From Isoetes taiwanensis (lineage: Eukaryota; Streptophyta; Lycopodiopsida; Isoetales; Isoetaceae): a stretch of DNA of 64,000 bases. The notes below the pieces were generated by a model, which saw only the letters and a list, made by a program, of their open reading frames with translations, ran no database searches and had not been told where the DNA came from. This document shows positions 45,020 to 55,013 of the stretch, one piece after another (the first letter of the stretch is position 1; the number at the start of each line of letters is the position of its first letter). The position numbers were made by a program, and so were the translations under genes. The stretch spans positions 9,056,109 to 9,120,108 of the forward strand of contig JAJEKV010000004.1 of assembly GCA_021234155.1 (NCBI GenBank). The letters are read 5' to 3'.

Positions 45020-48000
45020 TTCCTCCTTCATCATATATTTCTGTACATTTAAGCAATCCCTGAAGTGTATGAATTTCCCTTCAACAAGGGCTTTTGTGAA
45101 CACATCTGCAACCTGCTCATGAGTGTTTATGTACTTCATCTCAATATATTCTTTAGCTGCTAGATCTCTGATAAAATGTATATTTAACTCAATGTGTTTG
45201 ATCCATTCATGCTCTACTGGGTTTTTAACAATGGCAATGCAACTTTGGCTGTCTGACAGAATAGTTGTTGGTCTTTCCTGAGTGCAATTCATTTCTTCAA
45301 GCAACCTCCTCATCCAAATTACTTCTTTAGCAACTAAAGATGCTGCAGCATATTCAACCTCTGCAGATGACATGGCTACTGCATTTTGCTTTTTGCATTT
45401 CTAGCTGATAACACCTCCCCCTAAGTAGATTACATAGCCAGAAGTGGACCTTCTTACACTGAGATCACCTCCCCAGTCTGCATCACTATAAGCCTGTAGA
45501 TTGAGATCTTCTGAGTTAAAAATAATCCATCATGGTTGGTACCTTTTAGGTATCTCAACACTCTCTTAGCTGCAAGCCAATGAATTTTGCTGGGATTATG
45601 ATTCCTCCTACTTAATACATTCACAATGTAAGCAATGTCTGGCCTAGTATTGTTTGCTAGATACAGTAGACATCCCACTAAAGACCTGTAAGGCACCTTT
45701 TCCATTTCTTCTTTCTCATGTTCTGATAATGCAGATTCAGCAGTCAATTGATGACCAGACACTGCAAGGGTTTTTGATATGCATGCTTCATCAAGCTTAA
45801 ACCTTTTAAGCATATTGTCTATATGCCTACTTTGTTTCAGTTTCAACAACCTTTTCTGTCTATCCCTTTCGACTTCAATGCCCAAAAATTGTTTGAGCTC
45901 TCCTAAGCTTGACATTTGAAATCTGTCCTTTAGCAAGTTTTTGCAATAGTTCATGCATTCCATACTGCTAGCAGCCATGATGCAGTCATCAACATAGAAA
46001 GCTATTACACAATAACTGTCCGCATTTTGATATTTGTACATGTTTCCATCATTTTTGAATTTTTCAAATCCTTGCTCCCATAGGAAATTATCCATACAGA
46101 GGTACCATTCTCTTGGAGACTGTTTAAGCCCATAGACTGCTCTGTTCAATTTCTAGATCACATTGTTTCCAACTTCAAAGCCAGGGGCTTGCCTCATAAA
46201 GATGTTTTCTTCTAACTTAGCATTCAAGAAGGCAGTTTTCACATCCATGTGATGTAGTTTCAAACTCAAAGCATTTGCCAGACTAATTAATAGCCTTAAA
46301 CTGGTAAGTTTAACAATAGGAGAGTACGTCTCATCATAATCTATTTCCTTTTTCTGTGTAAATCCTTGTGCCACAAGTCTTGCTTTAAATGTTTTACTTC
46401 CATCTACATTGGTTTTAACTTTGTACAACCATTTACTCCCAATTACATTATGATTCGTAGGGTAATCTACTACATCATAGGTTTGAGTCTATTTGAATGA
46501 TTCCAGTTCATCTTCCATTGCTGCTAGCCATTTATCTTTGTCTCCACAGACTAAAGCTTCCTCAAATTTCTGAGGGGTTTCTACATCTTCCATTATTGCC
46601 ATAATATGATCATTTACTTGACCTAATTGTTCTAGCCTTTTGCTTTTCTCACTTTCAGTTCTCCCATATTCATTGCTGTCAATTTTAGCCTCCTCTATTA
46701 ACCTTTCTGCTTGAGATTTTCTCTTCCTGAAGACTTGTTCATTCTGAACATTATGTTCCTCCTCATGTTCAATTGATGATTGCTGATTTGGTTGATTCTC
46801 TTGCCTCATATTATTATCTTCAGCAATCTGCCCATCATAGGCATCATTTGCTTCTAAGTCTACTTCAAATGTCACCCTTTTAGTACCCTGTGGTGCATTC
46901 AAATTTCCTTCCTTTTTTTCTAGTCTGTCCTTGTATAATGTCCCCTCATCTAAAATTACATCCTTGCTAATAATGATCTGCTTTGTATTTGGTACAAATA
47001 ACCTATAGCCCTTTGATTCACTATCATATCCTACAAAATATCCAATTTCAGCTTTGCTGTCTAGTTTCTTTCTTAACTCTGATGGGATATGTGAGTAAGC
47101 AAAGCAACCATAGACTCTGAGCCAGCTAGAGTCTATCTTTCCCTTTGAGTTTGACGAGAGAAATTGAGGCACATTACCTTTTAAAGCAGAAGAAGGCAGT
47201 TTGTTTTGTATTAGTATGGCTGTTTTGAGTGCTTCCTCCCAGAGATAATTTGGCAGTCCACTGTGTTTAACCATAGCTCTCACTGCATCCATAATGGTCC
47301 TATTCTTCCTCTCTGCTAGTCCATTCTGCTGGGGACTATACCTGCACGTACATTGTCTTTTGATCCCATTAGCAACACAAAAAAGTTTGGATTTGGTAGA
47401 CAAATATTTCCCTCCTCGATCTGACCTGATACACTTTTACTTTTAGCCTTGTTTCTCTCTCAACTTCTAATACATAATGTTTAAAAGTAGCTAATGCCTG
47501 GGATTTCCTTTCAAGACAAAAACTTTTACACATTCTACTATAATCATCTATGAATGTTATAAAGTACCTTTTGTTGGATCTTCCCCTAACATTTAATGGA
47601 CCACATAAATCAGTGTGCACCAGTTCTAATGCTTGGCTTGCTCTGCTTTTGGTCTTGTTTAATTTTCCCAACATGCACCATTCACATATAAACTTTTCTA
47701 TTTGCAAATTGTTGCAGTCAATCCATCCTTGCTTTGCCAACAACTTAAGGTTATTGCAGTGTGTGTGCCCCAGTCTATCATGCCATAATTCTGTTTCTGA
47801 CATACTTACTGAATTAACACTGTTGTAACGCTGATTTTCCATTTGGAATAAATTGCCACATCTTTTTGCAAAGAACTTCAATTCATTGTTAAGATAGATT
47901 CTACATCCTTTCGAGTCAAAGTTGACTCTATATCCTAAGTCAACAAGAGAAATTAAGTTCTTAACTATGCAAGGCACACATAAGACTTTTTCAATGTCTA

Positions 48001-48030
48001 CAATCTTCCCTTCTAGATTCTTTTCCTTCT
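45020..48030 (-). pseudogene. copia pol: integrase, reverse transcriptase, RNase H
   Basis: Minus order: GAG-pre-integrase (LWHDRLGHTHCNNLKLL, C...H-type zinc region, FICEWCMLGK) and integrase core (VHTDLCGPLNVRGRSNKRYF, FIDDYSR) at 47977-47400; a frameshift near 47390; integrase glutamate block NGLAERKNRTIMDAVRAM and C-terminus to 46489; RT (FKARLVAQGFTQKKEIDYDE, HHMDVKTAFLNAKLE, AVYGLKQSPREWY, AFYVDDC) at 46480-45560; RNase H (SSAEVEYAAASLVAKEVIW, ILSDSQSCIAIVKNP) at 45373-45020. D-D-E and YVDD residues remain. Stops occur at about 46489, 46155 and 45454. The product would be a polyprotein for reverse transcription and integration. Confidence 0.95.
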
Positions 48031-48543
48031 AATATGTAGCATAATAACAGGGGGTTTTCTTTGTGTTTTTGTACGCTTTTGACTAAGGTTTTCCTATGAT
48101 TTCGTGATGTATTCAAATCGATGTACTAATGCGTACATCTAGAGTGCACCATTTCTGAGCCATTGATTTTAGCCTTTTTTTTCCAATGGTCAACAACCAA
48201 TGGCTCACAACAAAAGCCCTTTTTTTGTGCGTGTGGTGCATAATGGTCAACAACCAATGGCTCACAACAAAAGCCCTCTTTTTGTGTGTGTGGTGCATAA
48301 TGGACACATGAAGGGCTTGAAGGGCGCATGCAGTGCAGTTCCCCGCCGGTAACACATCTCTTATCATAACTTTTGATCCAGAGCTCTGTTTGAGATGATT
48401 TTTATTGCGTTGGAAAGCTCTCTCCGAGATCTTTTTGATAGTGTATAATATGGATATGTTTGGTTAAGTTATCTATGTTAAAACAGCAATTTTTTGGCCG
48501 GGTTTGGTAGGCTTTCACATCCTACCAACTGATTAATACAAAA

Positions 48544-48744
48544 TTGCGCTATCGGATATTGTTTTATGGCTCATTCCGAATGAAGCTTGCAAAAAATTAC
48601 CATGCATTTTTAGATTTTGAGGCAGTTATTAAGCAAATTCCAAGGCTTCTAGATCCTTGTGCTAACAAGCAGAAAAGTTTCCCACTTTGGTTTCTCACCA
48701 CAAGAATCCATGGAGGCCAAAGGCTGCTGTTAAATTCCAGTTGA
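48544..48744 (+). other. conserved short reading frame, copy 3 of 3
   Basis: Identical to the 35053 copy except for one substitution (W to R in RYW/RYR). The frame remains open to the same NSS stop. Confidence 0.3.
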
Positions 48745-48939
48745 AAAATGTTTGTGTATGGGTGTTGCAAACTTTATGACTTTCAGAATAATGGGATCAA
48801 TCTGCTCTATCTTTATGGTAACTTTTACTTATGTTCTATTTGTTTTATTGTGATGAAATTCAAAAGCTACAGGTGATGAAAGCCTCAAATGAATTCTAGT
48901 TTTTTTCTGGTTTGAATTCCAAAATTTTTGTCACACCGG

Positions 48940-49034
48940 GAGGAGGAAGGAAGGAAGGAAGGAAGGTACTTTTATCGTCCACGGAGACCAATCGGTCTAT
49001 GGGACCCAATACAAAAACGCAGCAAGCGGATTAC
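48940..49034 (-). mobile_element. short LINE/SINE-like 3' end inserted in foldback composite
   Basis: Relative to the equivalent site at 34730 (TTTTGTCACACTGGGGGGGT, empty), this copy carries ~95 extra bases: a GGAA run, then TACTTTTATCGTCCACGGAG, ACCAATCGGTCTATGGGACC and a short 5' remnant ending in ACTGCCCGGG. In minus sense this is a 5'-truncated element ending in a TTCC microsatellite. CCGGG on both sides may be the target duplication. Confidence 0.7.
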
Positions 49035-49546
49035 TGCCCGGGGGTGTGACGTTCCTAAGGCCCCGAAGGGGCCAAATTTTTTTTTTTTTGCAACACAAAC
49101 CATTAACATCCAACATATAAAAATTAAATCCCCCAACACATAACAACCAACACATAACAACCATTGACATTAACAACCAACACATAACTACCATTGACAT
49201 TAATTAACACAACCATTGGGTCCAACACATTTAAATTAAAATCCCCCTTAAACCCCCTTTGATTTGGGTGCATATTCACACGGGGGGTGACGTAGGGCAG
49301 CGAGAGCCCTCATAATTGTATTTTGCACGTATGAAATGGACACCATATAGTATTCCGCTTGAAATCTTATAGTATTTTGCGAATCTTGTTATACAGTATA
49401 GCAAATTTTGTACTTGCATACCCCACAAACGAGGAACTTTATGTACGGTGTAGATTAAGGGGGATTTTAATTTAAATGTGTTGGACCCAATGGTTGTATT
49501 AATTAATGTCAATGGTAGTTATGTGTTGGTTGTTATGTGTTGGTTG

Positions 49547-51060
49547 CAATAAATCTCCACTTCCAACTTGAATATTCCTTGAACTTGCTTCGGAAATGTT
49601 CTTGAGTAGAGTAGAGGATTATACTACTGATCTTTCAGCTCCACTATCAGCTACAAGGGCATCAGTGATTTTGTTAAACTCTATTCCTTATCTATAATTG
49701 ATAATGCAAGTTTTGTCTCATTTTCATCTTCAACATCTGGTATTTCTCCTTCATTATGTTCTCGAGTCATGTGTACTCCAGCAGGTCTTCTGCCTCCTCT
49801 TCCCATGTAATTCATATTTCTTCCTCCTCCACCTTCGTCTCCCTTGCCTCTACCTCTGCCATACGCCTTTGATGTTGCACATTTGGATGCAATGTGCTCT
49901 TTTCTCCACAATGGTAGCATGTCACTCATTTTTAAGTTTTGGACAGTCACCCTTAAAATGACTAGGTTCATGGCAATGAAAAAAATTTCCTTTTACATTT
50001 TTCGATTTATTAGCCATATATAGAATTTCACTTGCATGTCCCTCTTCTTGGGCAATTTTCCTCTGTTCAAATTCTGTTCTTGGAACATTTTCTGCATCCC
50101 CCTGGTTTTACTCATGTTTCTAATAAATAAGGCCAGATTTGAGTTCTCACTAATGGCTCTAGAAATTTGCAATACTTGACTTCTGTCTGACACATTTGGG
50201 TAAAAGCATGTTAAGGTGTGCCACTTTTGGAACCTGCAAAAGTACATACACTAGGTACTTTAGAACTGGGTACTTTCTCATTTTTTTTTTTCATTAAAAC
50301 TAGTACAAAAGTTCAAAATAAAAGTCAAGGACGTATTAATATTCAAAGTTAAGATAAATATAATGCTGTCGAAGACCAAAATATATATAAAAGTTCTAAA
50401 ATGTACCTTTTATTGACATATTATATAGGTACCCAGTACCCAGTCCTGGGTACCCTTTTAGGTACTTTTTTAGTCACTAAATAATACTTTTTAAGGGACA
50501 CCCTAACATGCTTTTACCCATTTACCCCTGCTCCTGCTAATTATATTATCAAACTTATTGAAGAACTCTTCTACATCTCCATCTTCTGGTAGTTTAAGAC
50601 CTCTCAATTCATTTTCAAGAAGATCTATTTGAGATGAGGTTTTTTGTTCATAATGTTGTAATAGAAACATCCACATTTGCCTGGGAATCTTGTTTCTAAG
50701 CTTAAGCCTAATAGCTGGACTCATCTTGCAAGTTATGATTCCCTGGGCTTCTTTCACTTTTGCATTCATTGATCTTCCTGCAGCACCTGGACTTGTTCCA
50801 AATGTCTCTCTTATATTTATTTCACCTAAGTTTTCACCAGCATTATTAGTTCCAGCATTAACAGACATTTCTGAAACTGACCTTATCTCTGTGTTCCTAC
50901 CTATTCCCAGGCCTTCAATACCCCCTTCTGGATCAAGATCACATAAGTCTTCCACTTCCAACACGTGCTTGATTGAGTCCTTCCATATCTGGAATCCTGG
51001 ACCTCCTTGATACACATCTACTGTAGCAAGCAAACTTGCTTCGAATCATTGCAACTAAAT
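49547..51060 (-). pseudogene. copia gag and protease (broken)
   Basis: Minus order: gag (QGGPGFQIWKDSIKHVLEVE, MSPAIRLKLRNKIPRQMWMF, GLKLPEDGDVEEFFNKFDNI) from about 51033 to 50524; a 322-bp MITE; gag continuation (VLQISRAISENSNLALFIRN) to 49990; two degenerate zinc knuckles (FHCHEPSHFKGDC, with the first cysteine lost, and CYHCGEK...HIASKC across a frameshift); then the aspartic protease signature ALVADSGAERS at about 49660. No good ATG remains for gag. Gag would form the virus-like particle and the protease would mature the polyprotein. Confidence 0.88.
50198..50519. mobile_element. MITE, 322 bp, inserted in copia gag
   Basis: Terminal inverted repeats start GGGTAAAAGCATGTTA on the left, and the reverse complement of the right end reads GGGTAAAAGCATGTTA followed by GGGTGT, with about 22 of 24 positions matching. 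The 4-bp ATTT at 50194-50197 and 50520-50523 is the likely target duplication. AT-rich and non-coding, with internal GGTAC repeats. The GGG start recalls PIF/Harbinger MITEs, but the duplication is not the usual 3-bp TWA, so the superfamily is open. Confidence 0.85.
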
Positions 51061-51092
51061 TGTCCTGCAATCACACTAGCTCTGATACCAGA

Positions 51093-51673
51093 TGTTAGAT
51101 CACTTGAGTCTTCAACTCATTTTCTTATGAAAGAACCTTCAACATGAGTAATATTTCAATAGACCATTGAACTTAAGGTAATTACCTTATACAAAGTTTT
51201 AGTCAATTAAACATAATTACCACATTACTGTAGCAATGGTCTTTGATTCCCAATGAACAGAACATATAGACTGTATAGGCTATCTTCCTCCTCAATTTAC
51301 ACTGCCGATCTGCTATGAAAACATCTCACCTGCTTAATCCTTAGATAAATTATTTAGGGGTTTATATACATGGAATTCTTCGGCCGATTCGGTGACGGTT
51401 AAGCTCAGTAGAGGATGATTTTAGTTGGTCAACTTTCCATCCATATTTTATGGCATCACCTCTTGCAATATTGTAGTTGAATTTTGCCCCTTAACTTTTC
51501 GACCTTCAAGACTTAATTTAAAGCCTTTAATAATTTAAACCATTGACCTTACCTTTTAGCTTAACCATATAGTTAACTTGCAACCATTGTATGTTTCTGA
51601 TCCTTCCCTTTTCTTGAACTGTTCTGTGACTGTTTCAAAGGAATATGTGACGACCCTCAATAATTTTCTAACA
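51093..51673 (-). repeat. copia 5' LTR
   Basis: 581 bp, TGTTAG to CTAACA, with the initiator tRNA-Met PBS adjoining at 51080-51091. Should contain the element's promoter in minus orientation. Confidence 0.95.
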
Positions 51674-51678
51674 CATTT

Positions 51679-54600
51679 TCCTTTGCTTTGACTTCCTCTA
51701 AGCACCCCATTGCCCAGTTTTAAAGACTTATGACGTACGAGCCCTTGTTGAAATATGTCACTTTTTTTTATTACGTAGTATATGTCTTATTACTTTCTTC
51801 AAGCTATAAAAAGTTATGTCTAGAGTAAGAAAAATCTAGCACAATTCTAATTTATTTCATTGTCTACATTTTTCTCTAGCTTATTTAAATCAAATGTTAT
51901 AGTAAACATTGAAGTGATATTAAATTTTCAATGCGGATAAAATCTTCAAGAAAGGCTTAATTGTGATCCACTAAAGCTTCTTCTTTGCAATGTTAGGTCT
52001 AGTTATTAAGTCATAACAATGATTTTTGCTACGTCATAGGCACCTGCAAATTCTTAATGTTAGATTGTCTACATTCCATAGAAATGCCGGACTGTATTAC
52101 ATACGAAAACCATGCTAAACTTACGTTGGATAACATCATCCTAGATGCCAGATTAAAAATGTAAAGGCAAATACAATATTCCTCATCCACCATCAATTTA
52201 CATCTTTTCAAAAAATTTCCATCAATATCCGTGGACGTTAGAAACTTTATTCTATTCTATTCTATTGTACCTACACTAATATAAAATGCCTAATCAATGA
52301 AACTATCTTTTAAAGTCTGAAATACTCAAGAAGAAAGGCTTTGAGAAATCAAATCTCCTACATGTAGACCGCGGCAGACGGAAGAATCTCTCTCCAAAGC
52401 CGAGGCAATACAATAGTGACATACTAAAAGAACCAAAGAAAAAACCACACATGACATCATTCTACGTTAAACTAGTTCTTCGCATGATCCAATGACCTAA
52501 AATAGAAGCCGGGAAAAACTTGAGAAGAAGAAATTGCTTATTGTATCTTAGTGTGGCTTTAAATTAACATGGACATGCTTTGAAAATGAAAGCCTTATTA
52601 AACTTTTCCCTTTCTATGCTTTTAGCCAACAAGCTGGCTTGACTTTCACTATTTCCAGCTAGTGCCATAAATATTTTAATTTTCTGTGTGAAGCAATGTA
52701 ATCCACACACCATTTCTACATTTCTCTCATTGTTACCACACTATCCCCGCAACTCCTCTCACCATTACCACATTGCTCTCTTAATCAAATGGAGTCACAT
52801 AATATCGCTCAACTCTACTCGTGCGCGAATAAGTCAAAATAAAAAGCCACTTAAACATTACACTTTACATAAATAAGAAGCTCTGCTAAAAAAAAGAACC
52901 TTGTGACTTCAAGAATATAACAAAATTAGCTTCAAGCAATGTTTTATATACATATTCCTGCTTCTCTTCATAGTCTTATAAATATGAGCATCGTCGGGAT
53001 CGTCATGACGTATTTTGGAGTGTCATGGCAAGTTGTTTTATCTGACATTTCTTGCGGTTGAAAAGTAACCTTGATCGTGTTGTAAAGCAAGAAATGACGC
53101 TTCTTGAAAGGATGCATGAAACAAATGCACAACTGATAAGCTTGACATGAATGTTTTGAATACTGGTTGTACTTAGAACTGATGCTATATTTCGCCTAAT
53201 TTGCCAGCCTTCAAATTTGCAAACGAAACAATCCAAATTAGAAAGATGTGGTGTGAATGCTAAGAAACTATTCCAATGTCTTAATAAATCTAGCCTATTA
53301 TCTTAACAACAATGCCGACTTATGGTTGCCTAATATGGCTCGCGCTCACAGGAAACAAAATTACCATGGTTGTTTAACAAAGAATTGTGAGAGGGGGCAT
53401 CCCAACTCGCTTTTTGGCTTGCCTAGGCTCATTGAAAAGCTTATGCCGAGGGCTTTCCATCAGTGTGTATTTTGGTAGGTTGCTTTTTGTACAAAGAAGC
53501 CGAATCTGGTCTGATAACTTTCGGCCACCTCATCCTCGATGGTGACGAAAGCAGTATCTTCCGTCTCTTCTTCTCAATTGGCCCTCAAGTCTTCAATAAC
53601 GAAGAAGTCTCAAGGAGCTAGTTTCGTGCAGCGAGAACACCCTCTGGTGCAAGAGAGTTTGATGCAAGAAGGTATGGATCTATCTATCTAAATCTTCCTC
53701 AATTGCAAAAAAGAAAAAAAAAAAAAAGAAAAAACATCCGCATTTTAGGCTTCAACAGTGACAACGTGAGCTCATCATCTAGGGGTCCTGGTATAATAAT
53801 TACCTCTATTGTAAGAGATTGTGTTGTTTTGCTACACCTGGCAAATGCAAAGAACAAATAATTGCTTGCTCATCCTTCAAAAAGCATCACAAATTTGCAA
53901 AGGCATGCAATCATAAATACCTCCAGGACTAAAGATACTGTCTTTCCAATTCCTCCTTTGGAGTTCGGATCCCAGGCAAAACATGTAGGCTCTGAAACAT
54001 TAAGGAAGTTAGAGATTTACCACGTTTCTCACTACCACCGGCGGATATAGATATCCATGCAAAAACCTGAAGCTCTTGAATAAACCCTATTGCTGAGACT
54101 CCACGGCAAAATAAGCTCAAATTTTTGATAGTGAACTTCATATCTATAGAAAACGTGAGTCTCGTTCCCAAAGATTAAACATACACTATGGAATGACTGG
54201 ATTCAGATACCAAAATATAGAAGCAAGAAACCTTATCGCCCTAACTTTTGGCCGGAATGATACGAAGGACCACATTTTTGGGCACATCGAGCATGATTCT
54301 TGCCACCTTGCTGTTCTCTAATCCCAAATCTGGCACACCCGCCCATTTTAGAAGTCCTATCCCTTGGAAAACCTAATCCCAAAATTATACCAAAATTTTT
54401 TCATCTGAAATGTTTTCCAACCCCTAGAACCTTAGGAAAACTTGAACAAAATTCCAAAAAGTTTTCCTCTAGATCGGAAAATCCAAATTTAACAAATAGA
54501 TATTGCAAGTTTGAACTTACTTGCAGGTTCTTGGCCATCACAATAAATTTTTTGTATTTAACTTGTATGAATCACATGGAGTAGTTCTTACACCAAAATG

Positions 54601-55013
54601 AGCATCCAAGTTGTATGAATCTATGGAGTAGTAGTTGTATGAATCTATGGAGTAGTAGTTACATCAAATGTGCATGCTGAAAAAAAGAAGACGAGAACCG
54701 AGGGCTAATCGATCCACCCATCCTAATCGATCCATTTGCAAACTAAAAAAAAAATCCCAGCCCTCTATGCTAATGATCATTTACATCTGGCATTAGCAAG
54801 ACACAAGTGGAATAACCACCACATTACAAGCAAAAGAACAGAACACATTGTGATCACAACAACAATATGAACATTGAATATATACCACAGATGCCAATGA
54901 CAATTGGCATTTAGAGCAGAAACAACGATGTCCAAATGAAAAAGAAACATGGAAACTACAACTTCATATACATACACCAAAGGATCTGCACATCCAGCCA
55001 CTGAACCAACACC
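51679..55013. other. intergenic DNA with minor repeats
   Basis: AT-rich. At 52228-52266 a block ATATCCGTGGACGTTAGAAA followed by a TTCTA run looks like a plus-strand LINE/SINE 3' end of the family seen at 48.98 kb. At about 54609-54660 a 24-bp unit (GTTGTATGAATCTATGGAGT core) is tandemly duplicated, with a weaker third copy near 54565. No convincing host exon was recognised elsewhere. Confidence 0.5.

Larger units (their letters stand above)
48031..49546. mobile_element. foldback composite element, copy 2 (nested in copia)
   Basis: Same modules in the same order as copy 1 but single: 5' module from AATATGTAGCATAATAACAG, two ~63-bp units, the conserved short frame (48544-48744), the left inverted arm (49090-49300), a ~160-bp loop with TATAGTATTCCGC, and a shortened right arm ending GTTATGTGTTGGTTG. 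It interrupts the copia sequence between the protease (DALVADSGAERSVV) and the GAG-pre-integrase domain. No clear target duplication was found, and some copia bases may have been lost. Confidence 0.75.
44437..51673 (-). mobile_element. complete Ty1/copia LTR retrotransposon (inactive)
   Basis: LTRs at 44437-45019 and 51093-51673 each start TGTTAG and end CTAACA; the 5-bp target duplication CATTT lies at 44432-44436 and 51674-51678. In minus orientation a PBS TGGTATCAGAGC (complementary to initiator tRNA-Met) follows the 5' LTR at 51091-51080, and a polypurine tract AAGGAGGAA precedes the 3' LTR at about 45028-45020. Order gag, protease, integrase, RT, RNase H defines Ty1/copia. By hand the LTRs differ at about 22 of 580 sites plus two indels. 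Coding is interrupted by a foldback composite, a MITE, stops and frameshifts. Confidence 0.97.

Noticed and set aside
49094-49140. Possible 5S or SINE promoter at the inverted arm
   Set aside because: No internal polymerase III boxes; the sequence is simply the left arm of the foldback composite.
53929-54010. Minus-strand reading with a P-loop-like GGIGKT
   Set aside because: Only a few residues match, the frame lacks further NB-ARC or ATPase motifs, and no second exon could be found. Chance is likely.
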